From positions 25,390,011 to 25,454,010 of the forward strand of contig CM038467.1 in assembly GCA_021464415.1 (NCBI GenBank): a stretch of DNA of 64,000 nucleotides, written 5' to 3'. How positions within the stretch are numbered: the stretch's first letter is position 1; every line of letters begins with the position of its first letter. This stretch comes from Lonicera japonica. Lineage: Eukaryota > Streptophyta > Magnoliopsida > Dipsacales > Caprifoliaceae. Shown here one piece after another: positions 12,405 through 23,470 of the stretch. The notes beneath the pieces were generated by a model that saw nothing but the letters and a program-made list of their open reading frames with translations, did no database searches and had not been told where the DNA came from. Made by a program: the position numbers and the translations under genes.

Positions 12405-12664
12405 CTGCAACATCAAATAAATGGGAGGCAGCAGGACTATTATTAAAGTGAGAGACTTTTTTTTTTTTTGAGCAAAGTAAAGTGAGAATTTTTAATTTTA
12501 ATTTTTACTTTTTTTTGGGAAAAAAAAACTAGTTGCAACATAAAATAAAATAAATGGGAGACAGCAGGACTATTATTAAAGCGAGAGACTTTTTTTTTTT
12601 TTGAGCAAATTAAAGTGAGAGACTTGAATTTTATTTATTTATTTTTTTGGGGAAAAAAAAAAAA
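12405..12664. repeat. Direct duplication of about 130 bp
   Basis: Two adjacent copies share AATGGGAG(G/A)CAGCAGGACTA, then GCGAGAGAC or GTGAGAGAC, a T run and TTGAGCAAA. The second copy begins at about 12540. Confidence 0.8.
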
Positions 12665-13492
12665 CTATATCCAAACCCACAAACTAGTGGCCGGCTTCCT
12701 TGCTGTCTATTGGTCTCTTCATTCTTTATGAATTTGAATTATATCCCACCGATAACAAACAATTTTTTTTATTTTTTTTCCTAACGTTGTTGAGATTTAT
12801 CATTCTGCATTCATAAATTAAAATAATAATTTATTTATACAATAATAAACTATTCATTAAATAAATAACTTGATCATACGTAAATTACCCGGTCCATTTT
12901 ATTTATACCGCTTCTTTAATTGTTCATTACATGAGATAACTTTGCCACATACAAAATGATGCAGGAACTAATTGTTTGATAATGCGATTGGAGAGACCAT
13001 ATAGTTCTTGCAATTGAAATACTAAGTTGTTCAAAAGTTATTTCAATATAAGCTCAACAAAAATTAAATTGAGTTATATTTCAATCTAATACTCAAAGTT
13101 ATGTTTTTGAAAGTGAATGAAATTGTTTTGCAGCAAGGATACTAAATTGGGAAAAAAAAAATTCTAAGCCTGCAAACAAAATTTTTGAAGTTAAAGTGAT
13201 GTATTGGAATAGACGGGAAGGGAGTTGATTTATATAGATGGAGCAATTAAAATAGCCATTTTATTTAACTATAACAATTAAAAAAAATAAGGCCAAGACG
13301 ACACATGATGTGTCGCGCCATTGCCAATTTTTGACTTTTACATATTCATAATGTATCGCTCAGAGCGTCAATTTATTAGGTCCTGAAACGACACATTATG
13401 TGTTCTTAGAGTTAATTCTGGGCAGGAGCTAAATATGGTTAACCTTTATCTTTTACCTAGCTTTTTTACACCTTTAATGCATGCAGTGGGCA
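12665..13492. other. AT-rich spacer with a short palindrome
   Basis: No gene is seen. The 17-base palindrome CGACACATGATGTGTCG lies at 13299-13315, and a partial repeat of it (ACGACACATTATGTGT) at about 13388. Confidence 0.5.
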
Positions 13493-13530
13493 AATGCAAA
13501 GTGTAAATTTGGCATTTTACACTTTGCATT
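13493..13530. repeat. Perfect hairpin, 15-bp stem
   Basis: AATGCAAAGTGTAAA at 13493-13507 is exactly inverted at 13516-13530, with an 8-base loop. It is likely the core of a small MITE. Confidence 0.75.
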
Positions 13531-14150
13531 GAATATGGCCTTAGAATTTAGAAACGGACAACTTGAAAGCGAGGATTACTATATTGTTTTTGTGGAGTAT
13601 GCTCTCTGACCCTACAGCTCGATCCCCTAATTGACTTATTGTTCCATTCTTTGCAGTTCATTGGTCCCTCAAAAACCATTAACAGTATATTAGTGCCCCC
13701 CAGTTATACAATCATGGCACTTTTTGTGAGGTTTGAAATTATTTTAATTTATTTACTCTAGGATAATTAATTAGTAAGTGCATCATATTGCGTGCACTTT
13801 CTATAATTTAAAGCGGGTGTTATTTATATTTTAAAAAAAAATTGATAACATTTTATTTTTTATTTGTCCGATACTAAATAAATAAGTGCATGTTTATCGT
13901 TCGATAACAAGTGAGTAACATACACTTATTCACTTATTATCGAGCGAATGAAACATGGAGTAAAACCAAATATTTAATGGTGTGTAAATAGTGACCACTA
14001 AACTTAAAAGCCAATTTTATGAGTTGAAAATTTCAAAGAGTTGCTAGAAAGTTGTCTACAATAAGTTCATGTATTAAATGTGCAGGGGGAAAATCTAACC
14101 AAAGTAACTTACGTTTTATTGATCGAGTAACCTGAATTAACCAAAGATAA
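13531..14150. other. AT-rich spacer with hairpin
   Basis: No gene is seen. An imperfect inverted repeat lies at 13898-13946 (CGTTCGATAACAAGTGA against TCACTTATTATCGAGCG). Confidence 0.5.
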
Positions 14151-14250
14151 TGACCTATTTATATTATACTAGATTTGAAAAAGATTTCATCTTATTTTAT
14201 TGACCTATTTATATTATACTAGATTTGAAAAAGATTTCATCGATCTTATT
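14151..14250. repeat. Tandem duplication of about 50 bp upstream of sulfotransferase
   Basis: TGACCTATTTATATTATACT and the following AGATTTGAAAAAGATTTCATC occur twice in a row about 0.5 kb upstream of the sulfotransferase start. The second copy has a small insertion (GATC). Confidence 0.85.
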
Positions 14251-14692
14251 TTATTTTTAGTATATTCTTTTCCAAAAAACATCGCATGTGGGTTCAATCA
14301 ACTTAAAACACAACATGAGTTACAATTTTTTGGTGAGAAATTAGTTATGACATATTTACATATCGTATTAAAAAGAACCAGAGCCCACTAACGCGTGAAT
14401 GTTGTATTTGTGCGGATGACAACCTGGTTAGCCTTAGTGGGTATGAACTTGAGTTGTTATATTAGAGTTAGTAATAAAGATTGTTGGCCTGTATGTGGGT
14501 CCAATGAATATGTTATACAACTTGAGATAGGCATTTTGAGTGAAGCGTGTTACATCATGACATAATCTAGATCCAAGAGTTAAACATCAACTAAGCGCGC
14601 ATATATATATATAGTGATCTTTATGTATTTTTGTATCCTAAGTGTTGAATATCTTTGAAGTGTTTTATTGGGTATGAAAATCCTATATATGT

Positions 14693-14702
14693 TATATATA
14701 AA
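14693..14702 (+). promoter_or_regulatory. Putative TATA box of sulfotransferase gene
   Basis: TATATATAAAG lies about 60 bp before the ATG at 14762. This would place transcription start near 14725-14735 and give a short leader. It is inferred from position and sequence only. Confidence 0.55.
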
Positions 14703-14761
14703 GAGTAATACACTCTCATAAAAAATCCGTAAAATAAACGCTACAAAACCTCTTGTCCACC

Positions 14762-15772
14762 ATGCCAACAACTGAAACTCCTCTTCCCTCTCTTCCTACT
14801 TCTCCTCCCGGATACTTAAAAGAAGATGAAGTAACCAAAGAATGTAAGGATTTAATCTCCTCTCTCCCCAAACAAAGAGGGTGGGTTGTACCTCAAATCT
14901 ACAACTACCAAGGCTTTTGGCACACTCCCAGGCAATTACAAGGAGTTCTTGCATTTCAAACACACTTCAAAGCTCAAAACAATGATATCCTACTCATCAC
15001 CACCCCTAAATCAGGCACTACCTGGCTAAAAGCACTCACTTTCGCCGTCGTGAACCGCCATCATCATCACCCCAAAAACAATGATCACCCATTGCTTACA
15101 TGCAATCCTCACTTTCTTGTGCCATTTTTGGAACTCAAAGTCTATCTTGAAACAAAGTCCCCTGTTTTCACTTCCTTGACCTCCCCAAGGCTCTTTGGAA
15201 CTCACTTGCCTCTTGTTTCCCTCCCTCTAAATGTGAAAAATTCACCTTGCAAGCTTGTTTATTTGTGTAGAAATGCTAAAGACACTTTTGTTTCAATGTG
15301 GCAATTCACTAACAAGTTAAGGGCTAATGATCTGGGGTCCAATTCAATTGAAGAAATGTTGGATCTGTTTTGTGAGGGGGTTAGTTTATATGGGCCCTTT
15401 TGGGACCATGTGAAGGGCTATTATGAAGAGAGCATGAGACACCCTGATAAGATTCTGTTTTTGAAGTATGAGGAAATGAAAGAAAACCCCGGTCTTCATT
15501 TGAGGAGACTAGCTGAGTTCTTGGGCTTCCCGTTTTCACTTGATGAAGAGAAAGAAGGGGTGGTGGATAGTATCACAGAGTTGTGTGACTTTGGTAATTT
15601 GAGTAATTTGGAAGTGAATAAGACTGGTAAGTTGTCGTCCGGCGAGGCACACCGGTTGTTTTTCCGGCGAGGTGAGGTTGGAGACTCGAAGAATCATCTG
15701 ACACCGGCAATGGAGGACCGTCTCAATAAGATGAGTGAAGAGAAGCTGCGAGGTAGTGGACTAAAATTATAA
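14762..15772 (+). CDS. Cytosolic sulfotransferase (SOT family), intronless
   Basis: A single uninterrupted frame encodes 336 residues, the usual length for plant cytosolic sulfotransferases, which move sulfate from PAPS to hydroxyl groups of small molecules such as flavonols, hormones or desulfoglucosinolates. The start is the first ATG (context GTCCACCATGCC); the frame opens slightly earlier, at a TTG. Visible family motifs are the phosphosulfate loop TTPKSGTTW (residues 80-88), the probable catalytic His in FGTHLP (His148), the 3'-phosphate site RNAKDTFVS (170-178), YEEMK, and the C-terminal RRGEVGDSKN (302-311). The last motif normally reads GDWKN. Here a TCG serine codon at 15686-15688 replaces the conserved tryptophan, which may weaken cofactor binding. 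There is no signal peptide. The substrate cannot be told from sequence alone. Confidence 0.93.
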   Translation: MPTTETPLPSLPTSPPGYLKEDEVTKECKDLISSLPKQRGWVVPQIYNYQGFWHTPRQLQGVLAFQTHFKAQNNDILLITTPKSGTTWLKALTFAVVNRHHHHPKNNDHPLLTCNPHFLVPFLELKVYLETKSPVFTSLTSPRLFGTHLPLVSLPLNVKNSPCKLVYLCRNAKDTFVSMWQFTNKLRANDLGSNSIEEMLDLFCEGVSLYGPFWDHVKGYYEESMRHPDKILFLKYEEMKENPGLHLRRLAEFLGFPFSLDEEKEGVVDSITELCDFGNLSNLEVNKTGKLSSGEAHRLFFRRGEVGDSKNHLTPAMEDRLNKMSEEKLRGSGLKL

Positions 15773-15849
15773 TTAATCAAATTTTGTGTACTGGATTATG
15801 TGACAGATTTACATTAATTAAGGTTGAGTCTACTTCCACCTTCAATAAT

Positions 15850-16062
15850 ACTAGGTTCTATTCTCACGTCTTATTTGGTCCTTGAGCACCAAGCAAAGAT
15901 AAATTATTCGGTCCTTAATGGTCGAGGATAAATATATTACTCGGTGCTAAAGGGCCGAGTAAAACATTATCAAATTTATACTCGACTCTTAATGTCCAAA
16001 AAACAAACCACCCTTACTCGGTGCTCAAGGACCGAATGAAAAATGAGAGTAAAACCAAGTGT
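15850..16062. repeat. MITE just downstream of sulfotransferase
   Basis: Inverted ends of about 40 bp (left core TTTGGTCCTTGAGCACC, right complement TTCGGTCCTTGAGCACC) enclose further short palindromes such as ACTCGGTGCTAAAGGGCCGAGT. It may lie in the 3' untranslated region, and its motif resembles the MITE at 54345-54582. Confidence 0.7.
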
Positions 16063-16454
16063 TATTGGGGATTGAAATAAAATCACCCTAATTAATGAGT
16101 AAAATTTTCATTGAATATCAATGAACGCATAATATCTATTGCATTATTTTGTACACAAAATTTACTCTAATAAATTCGTCTGTATATGATTATTAGAAGT
16201 CAATTGTGTTAAGGTTTATGTGTTTGCTTGGGGAGAATAATTTTGCTTGGAGTGATCGTGCACAAACAATACCTGTTGTTTGATTTGTGACACCAAGCTT
16301 AATGGTTTGAATGATTTCATTTCTTTTATGTTTTAAAGAAGTTTATTGTTGCTGGACAAAGTTGTCATAGATTAATTTATAATCTAATTAATTTGAGTAT
16401 TATTATTTCAGAGTCTGTTGTTTGTATTTATTTTGGGATTTCCATATATATATA
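16063..16454. other. Spacer
   Basis: No gene is seen between the MITE and the Helitron end. Confidence 0.5.
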
Positions 16455-17841
16455 CTAGTCAATGCCCGTGCCTACGGCACGATTCAATTATACTTATATG
16501 TAATTAGTCACACTATCTAAAATTATATTTATTGCTACTTTTTTTATATCTATAATTACTCGTAATTTTAATTTTTTATCTCATATTAAGAGTTCTTATT
16601 CTAATTTTGTTATTTTTCAAAGAAATTAATTTTAACATTATCCTAAAAAAGTAGTAGTATATTTTTAATTTGAATAAGAGGAATTAAATTTTCCCATATG
16701 GCACTAATTTTAATTTTTAATCTTAACCAAATTTTAAAAATATAATTGTACTCCTATTATTCAAATAGTGGTAGAGTAAATTAAATCTGACTAATTGCAT
16801 TTTTGTTATAATTAGAGATGAGAAATCGCCTAATTCGACGGGTTTTCGACTAAGCAAACCCTAATATAGGGTGGACTCTTTCTATTTTATTTTATAATTT
16901 GAGAAAGTATAAGTGTTAAATGGTTGAAGTTCGAGTTCACGTAAATTCTGTCCATTTGTCTCAACTATATTGAAATATAACATTTTTTCTTTAAAATACC
17001 CTTATAATACAATCTAATTACAGCTGGTAAGAAGAAAAATAGCGAGTTGAGATTTATACGTATAGCATAGTAAACTACGTAGTTTTTTTTTAAATAAATA
17101 TACTTTTAGTCAAGTTTAGTTTTAATCATATTTTTAGATATATCGAATTTGAATTTGGTAAAACCCTAAACTCAACTATTGATCCCCTAAAGTTAATTCC
17201 AACATAATCCATTTATATATTTCCATTAGTACCTTTTGAATTTTTGAAATTTAGAAATTATTAATCACACATAGAACAAACGTATGCCAAAACAATAATC
17301 AAATAAGTTTAAATTAATATGTTTACATTTAGATAAATTTAAATTAATACGTTTATATTTAGATCAACATAATATTTCAAAATTATAATTAGTTTTTAGA
17401 GAAATTGTAACCATCCAGATTCTCCCCTAAAATAGCTAGCTTAAGTTGTAAATTAGGTTCATTGCACCCACATATATACCAATATATATATCAATGATCT
17501 TACCATTACACTGTCGATGTTCCCATTACACTACTGATGTGGGATATTTTAAGTCATCATAATTTCCGCCCGTTAAATCCATGACGTTCTCATCAGGTTG
17601 GGGTCACACACAAAGGCTTGCCGTTAGCCGCACAAACCCAACCCACAATATCAGCACCTCACGTGATAGTGGTCCTGGGTTCATTCTGATACCGTATATA
17701 ACCACTCGGGTTCTCTCCCAAAATGGCTAGCCTAAATTGTGATTTAGGGTCATTGTTCACACATATATATCAAGGATTTTCCCTTTATACTATCGACGTA
17801 GGATATTTTTTTGTCGTTTCAATCTCCCCCTATTAGCTAGC

Positions 17842-19411
17842 TGTGAGAATCCGCAAATGCGACCTCCCGGGTCTCGTCCCCGTTGGTGGTGGGGGTCATG
17901 GGACGTCGGAACTGATTCCGTCGTTCCATTTGCTGGAGCGTTTTCTTTGATTCATATCAAGTGTCCCTACGTTCTATTTCTAGATGCAAGGGGGTTCATT
18001 CAGAGTCGCCAGTACGTTTTACGAGAAAACGGACAAAAAAGGTCGTGTAAGAGGAAAGGCTATAGACAAGCCTTTCTTTACACGTTTGTCTGCGAAACCG
18101 GGATTCTTATAGGGGTTCGGAAACTATATTACGGTTTGGGAAGGTGTTAAGCACCCATTCCGCCCTTTCGGTCTCTAGTGGTCTTATATGTTTATTCTAT
18201 GTTGAAAAACTTGGATGCTTTTACCGACAGTCTACTACTTTCTAAAAAGAACCTAATTTGGGAAAACGGGGAAAGGGATGAAAATCTTTGTGTTCCGAGA
18301 TCCGATGTTTTTATATTTAAAAGATGTGAATGACAAATGACAAAAACCTTTTATTTTTGAAAGAGTATTCCGTATTATTTCCTCAGATAATGACGGTTTT
18401 CTCGAGTTGTGATTATTTTGAAAAAGGTTCGGATCTTTATGTCGGGACTAATTCAATATGGAATTTGAACTCTTTGAGGAGAATTTATCAGACACGTCGC
18501 AGTCTATGAAAAAGACAAGATATGTGGATTTCAATTCCTAGATAAGTCTTTATCGGTCCGGGGTTTGAAAACAGGGTTTATCCGGACGATAATGTACTTA
18601 CTCTTCTGGTTTTGAAAGTAGTTTTATCAGAGTCTTTTGTTTTGAAAACGGTAGACTATTGGTAACTTGACAATAAGTTTATTCAAATAAAACGTGGACA
18701 GAATAACAGAAGTAAGACAAGTACACAGATATCTAATCTTAAATACTAGAAGGGACTTTCTTTACCTTCCCGACGAGAATAATAATAAGAAAGAAAATAT
18801 AATACGGCAGAGGGATCTCTGGCGATAGTAATATTCTCTTTCTTCAGATATTTCCGAGAAATCAATTCCAGAAACGGAACACGTCGAGTGTTGAAATAGA
18901 TTCGAGAATTCTTCAGAAATGAGATAATAGTAAAAAAAAATGCTTGACAAAAATCAGATCTAAAGCACCAAATTCTCGGATCCCAATTCCCTCTCTCCTC
19001 CTGAACCCTTGGGGGTGTTGGCCTATTTATACTGCTCGGGAGAGATTGTCGCGCGACATTTCCTTAAAAAAGGAGAATGTCGTGCGACATTGTGATATGT
19101 CGCGCGACATACGGGAATGTCGCGCGACAAACGGCTGAAGTGATGGTTCTGACAGATTGATGTGTCAGAAAGTGGTTGGTCTGGTGCAGAGGGGGAATGT
19201 CGTGCGACATAGTGGAATTGTCGCGCGACATATCAGGGATTGTCGCGCGACAATGTGATATGTCGTGCGACAATCTCTCTAAAAAACAAGTTTGTCGGGC
19301 GACAAACCCTCCTAGTGTAGTACCGGGTCCTCGGGTGGGTCCCGGACCCAAAATAGTAGTTCTCGGAGGTCGTTAGGGTTCTTGCGGGGGTCACGGATCG
19401 GGGTGTCTACA
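17842..19411 (-). mobile_element. Solo LTR of Tat/Ogre-like Gypsy family
   Basis: A 1,570-bp sequence with TG...CA ends is flanked by an exact 5-bp repeat, CTAGC, at 17837-17841 and 19412-19416. Both ends match the LTRs at 34651 and 43646. The centre (about 18240-18950) is unrelated to them, so it belongs to a different subfamily or is chimeric. On the minus strand it has the same palindrome array (19047-19304) and TATA box as those LTRs. No internal region is present, so this is a recombination product. Confidence 0.92.
19047..19304. promoter_or_regulatory. Phased palindrome array in solo LTR
   Basis: Nine 12-bp palindromes start at 19047, 19078, 19098, 19118, 19198, 19219, 19241, 19261 and 19293. 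Most read TGTCGCGCGACA; those at 19078, 19198 and 19261 read TGTCGTGCGACA, and the last reads TGTCGGGCGACA. Spacing is 20-22 or 31-32 bp apart from one gap of 80. Confidence 0.9.
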
Positions 19412-21839
19412 CTAGCTGCATCCAGTTATTCCGGCTTGCCGTCAGCAGTACAATCTGACCTACAATATCAACACGTCACGTGGTTGTAGTCCAGGATTCT
19501 CCCAAAATAGCTAGCTCAAATTGTAAGTTTGGTTCATTACAACTACATATGTACCAATGAATTTCTCATTATACTACTGATGTGAGATATATTAGGTCAT
19601 TACAATCTCCTCACGTTAAATCCCTGACTTCCTCGTCAGGCCAGGCACAGACCTGACCCGCAATATTCACATGTCATGTGATAGTGTTCCTGGATCCGCT
19701 CTGATACCATATGTAACAATTCGGGTTCTCTATCAAAATGACTAATTCAAGTTGTAAATTATGTTCATTATACCCACATATATACCAAGGAACTTTTCAT
19801 TATAATATCGATGTGATATATTTTGGGTCGTTACAGAAAATAAACTATTATTATTTTATTTTTAAAAAATAATAAATATAATACCTGATATGTTCTATGT
19901 TTTGGATATGCCTTATCACATACAATTAACTTTTTAATTTTTTATCCTTTCTTATAATTAATTATATTTTCTTCATCAAATAAATTGATATTGCAAATAT
20001 CACTACTTTAATCCTGAGAGATAAATAAATAAATTCGCGAGTTCTAAATTTTTTAATGATTAAAAATAAATTTGCTAATATATATATATGACATGATACC
20101 ATTTGTATTTGTTTTTCAGAAATAAAGGGGCGTTAAAATTTAAAATTCTTACATTCAGAAAATTATTTTTTACTATTTATAATAAGAAAATAGAATTAAA
20201 TTTGAGAACGTATAAATAATTTTGAGCAATCGAAGCTTACATTGAATTTAATATAATTAAATGTTAAAATATTAATAAATAATTGATATTGATAGTAAAA
20301 ACTACTCATACATGCCTAATAATCGAATAATGGTAGAGGATGCAATATTATTAGGTATTTTTGGACATCACCACGGGTATTGTCAAGGCTCCAAAAAGAT
20401 GGCTCTCCTTTACTTGATATACGAGTTTGTTTAAGTTCAACATGTTATATTTACATGAACCTAAACTGGATATAACCCAAATCATATTTATGTTTAGAAT
20501 GTACCCATACTTACCACAATTAAAAAAATAAAAAAATATTAGGCTTTAGAGTCATGGTTGGTCAAAAACTTATTAGGATGTATATTTTGTCATCCTAAAT
20601 CCTGATTGCTATTGCTAAGGTAGTTTTATTTGTTATTAAATCCAATTTATAGGTTTTTTTAAAGTAACAAAATTTATAGTTTATTAATTATGCTTAAGGA
20701 AGATAAATTTATTTAACATAATTCTTTTTTGCTTTCACAATAACATTAATCTATTTTGTATATTCAATTTGTAAACTTTAAAATAAAAATCATAAATAAA
20801 TCAATGTCCTTAGAAAAATGAACGTTAAATATTGTTAAATTAAAATTTATTATATTTTGAAGTTTTTTCAAAAAAAAGTTAGAGAGAGAGAAAGCTGACA
20901 TGACAGTGCAAATAAGATATAAATATGCACTATTATTAATCGCATATTCTTTTATAGATAATCTACATGTTAAATAATACGGGGATGCTAAAAATATAGA
21001 AAAATTATAATTTATAATTAAACAAAATAGGAATATATAATAGTATTGGAGATACTATTATATAAATCATTTACATGTTAAATAATCTGGGACATATTAG
21101 AGATATAAAAAAACTTTAATTTACAAATAAATATTTAATGGCTATAAAGATACAATTAGAATTTTCATAAGTTTTAAACTATTTAAATCTTTAATATAGT
21201 TAATTAACTAAATACATATTATCATCATCAATATTACCAAACATGCCTTAATAAGCCTAAGACGTTGGATTGAAAGATAAACATCCACATTAAATTTGAG
21301 TACCAGTTGAGAACATAAAATGGTCCTGCTATATTAGGACTGACCTAATTATTAATAGATTATTATATTATTATTATTATTACAGTGAAGTAAAGAGATA
21401 AAAAATTATGTATTATTTAGTATTACAATTAGAAAAATAAAAATTTATGTATTATTTAGTATTACAATTAGAAAATTAGATCTCATATTTCAATTATAAT
21501 GATAAGTTTCACTATTTATGTATTTGTTAATAAAACAATCAAGAATTTGAATAAGTTTGAAAGATTGCAATATTTAATAATAAATTAATTAAATAGACAA
21601 TTATTGTTATGATTAACTGATAAAGATATAACAGAAGAATTTGTAAAGACTTCAAATACTTCATATCTACCAATAAAATAAATATGTAGTCATAATTATT
21701 ATTGTATTTACCAGTATCCCATCACAATTCTAAGTCGTCGGATTAAAACATAAAAGCTCAAATCAAATCTAAACTACCAATTGAAAACATAAGTTAAGAG
21801 AGTCCTGACATATTAGGACTGACCTGATTTATTAATAGA

Positions 21840-22822
21840 TATAACGAGGAATCTGTCAAGCAAATCCTTCTCTCCTTAGTTTTCTAACTGACTTACTCGG
21901 CAATTTATTACTATTTACAAAAAGAAATTAACTTACTCGGCAATTTAGTATTTAAATATAATTAATATTTTATAAACAAATTAAAGCAAAAAAAATAAAT
22001 TAGTTTTTGGATGGAAAAAATTAAATATCATTTATATGGTACAGAGAAAAGGTTCAACACTTACCAGTAGCATTTCTTTTCTTTTTTCAAAGAACAACCA
22101 TCTAAATTTAATAATAGACTAAAATTTTAAAATGTGACACAATTTCAAGAGGGTTGAAATTAAAGTTGCCTTTATATATATTAGAAATGGAAGCACATTC
22201 AATGCGTGTGTATATTATTTCTTTTTTTGCAAATACATTATCTAATTTGAAATGAGAAATTAAAACAAATATTGATGTTGGTTTCATGGATTAAGTTTTG
22301 TTTATGAACGTAAATTAAGGTCATGCGTGTAAACCACATGTCTTGTAGTTTTAATAAATATAATCAATAAAAGGTCAAAGGGGAAAATATATTAATTTGG
22401 TTCCATAACTACCCTGAAAAGGAGGGAGGGAGATTTGCTTCTATATTAACTAAATGTTTACACACACACACGATACGTGTACACATTTTTTTTTATGTAA
22501 AGAATGTCTAAGTTAAAATAAAAAATATTGAATGAATGAAAAAGTATCCTAATGATCAAATACCTTTTTATACCAAAAGCAATAGATGCATTATTTTTCT
22601 ATGCAAAAAATATCTAAGTTAAAATTAAAAAAAAATATTGAATGAATGAGAAAGTATCCTAACGATCAAATGCCTTTTTAAAAAGCAACAAGTTTAAATC
22701 CCATTATATACTCTATTTAAAAATAATATAAATTCAAGGGTAAAATGGAAAATTTGAAAAAAAAAGTGTCATAACTATCCTAAAATGTAGAGAGTATAGT
22801 TCTCTATCTATATTAGTTTAGA
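21840..22822. other. AT-rich spacer with local duplication
   Basis: No gene is seen. About 75 bp containing ATTGAATGAATGA and AAAGTATCCTAA is repeated at about 22500-22575 and 22607-22682. Confidence 0.55.
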
Positions 22823-23215
22823 GAGTTAGGTTATAAATAGGGGATTCCCTCACTTTAACAAAAATAAGGGATGAACATTTGGAGAGGTAATTAAATGAAT
22901 TTTTTTCATAAGATTTTTTAGAGATGATCTATCTAGTGAGTAGATCACCTCCACAAAAATTCATAGAAAAATTCAACTTAAAAGTTAGTGTTTTAAAAAA
23001 TTGATATATATGTATATTTTCAACTATTAATTTTTTTGATAATCATCTCACCCACTTTTAAGTTGAATTTTTTTATGAAATTTGATAGAGGTGATCTGCA
23101 CAAAATATTGATCATCTCTACAAAATCATATGAAAAAAATTGTCCAATTATCCCTCTAAATGATCATCTTTTGTTTTTGTTAAAGAGGAAAAATCTCTCT
23201 TTATAGCCTAATTCT
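22823..23215. repeat. Long-hairpin MITE, copy 2
   Basis: Nearly the whole element folds back on itself in arms of about 190 bp. The left end is TTAGGTTATAAATAGGGGAT and the right end inverted is TTAGGCTATAAAGAGAGAT. The arms include GTGAGTAGATCACCTC and AAAATTCAACTTAAAAGT. It is the same family as 62997-63332 and 5371-5744. Confidence 0.75.
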
Positions 23216-23359
23216 TAGTATAGGTATATATTATTTATACTAGTCTTATATTATCTATGACATTTTGATCGAAGGAAAAAATAATTTATTAAATTATCCT
23301 TGATAGGAAAGAAAGAAAGAGAATGAGAATGACACTTTAATAATTTAATAGAAATACCG

Positions 23360-23470
23360 TAAAAGGGTTTGGTCAAGTGGTAAGACTTTTATGATAAATT
23401 ATTATGTTTTCAAGTGATAAAGTGAAGTTATTTTATGTGTGAGGTTATAAGTTCAAATTCCAAAGTAAAA
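23360..23470 (+). repeat. tRNA-derived SINE-like unit
   Basis: GGTTTGGTCAAGTGGTAAGA is a good box A, and GTTCAAATTCC at about 23451 is a good box B. The boxes are about 78 bp apart, longer than in a plain tRNA, so this is more likely a SINE head than a functional tRNA gene. Confidence 0.5.

Larger units (their letters stand above)
17406..19835 (-). mobile_element. Tandem TRIM-like retroelement array
   Basis: Four short LTR copies lie at 17406-17561, 17697-17821, about 19494-19604 and 19712-19835, separated by three related internal segments. On the minus strand a complete LTR runs from TGTAACGACCC to GTTACA, directly followed by the tRNA-Met-type primer site TATGGTATCAGAGC. Each internal segment ends in a purine tract (for example AATAGGGGGAGAT). 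LTRs of about 125 bp and no coding capacity define TRIMs. The flanks GAAAT and GAAAA are a near-match target duplication. The middle internal segment is split by the solo LTR at 17842. Confidence 0.75.
16455..21839 (-). mobile_element. Probable Helitron, expanded by nested insertions
   Basis: Read on the minus strand, the left edge is a typical Helitron 3' end: hairpin CGTGCCGTAGGCACG, then GGCATTGACTAG, followed by host T. The right edge reads TCTATTAATAAATCAGG on the minus strand, preceded by A, as Helitron 5' ends do. A second nearly identical 5' end lies at 21359 within an approximately 480-bp direct duplication, so the true start is one of two points. No Rep/helicase frame is seen, so it is non-autonomous. 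It contains the TRIM array and solo LTR. Confidence 0.6.

Noticed and set aside
14753..14761. Extension of the sulfotransferase by three residues
   Set aside because: The frame opens at TTG, not ATG; the first ATG is at 14762.
19064..19376. Overlapping frames in the LTR palindrome region, repeated at 35580-35892 and 44479-44887
   Set aside because: They arise because the palindromes read open on both strands. The proteins are palindromic repeats without family resemblance.
23360..23470. Functional tRNA gene
   Set aside because: Boxes A and B are present but too far apart, and no acceptor stem or anticodon arm could be drawn. It was kept as SINE-like.
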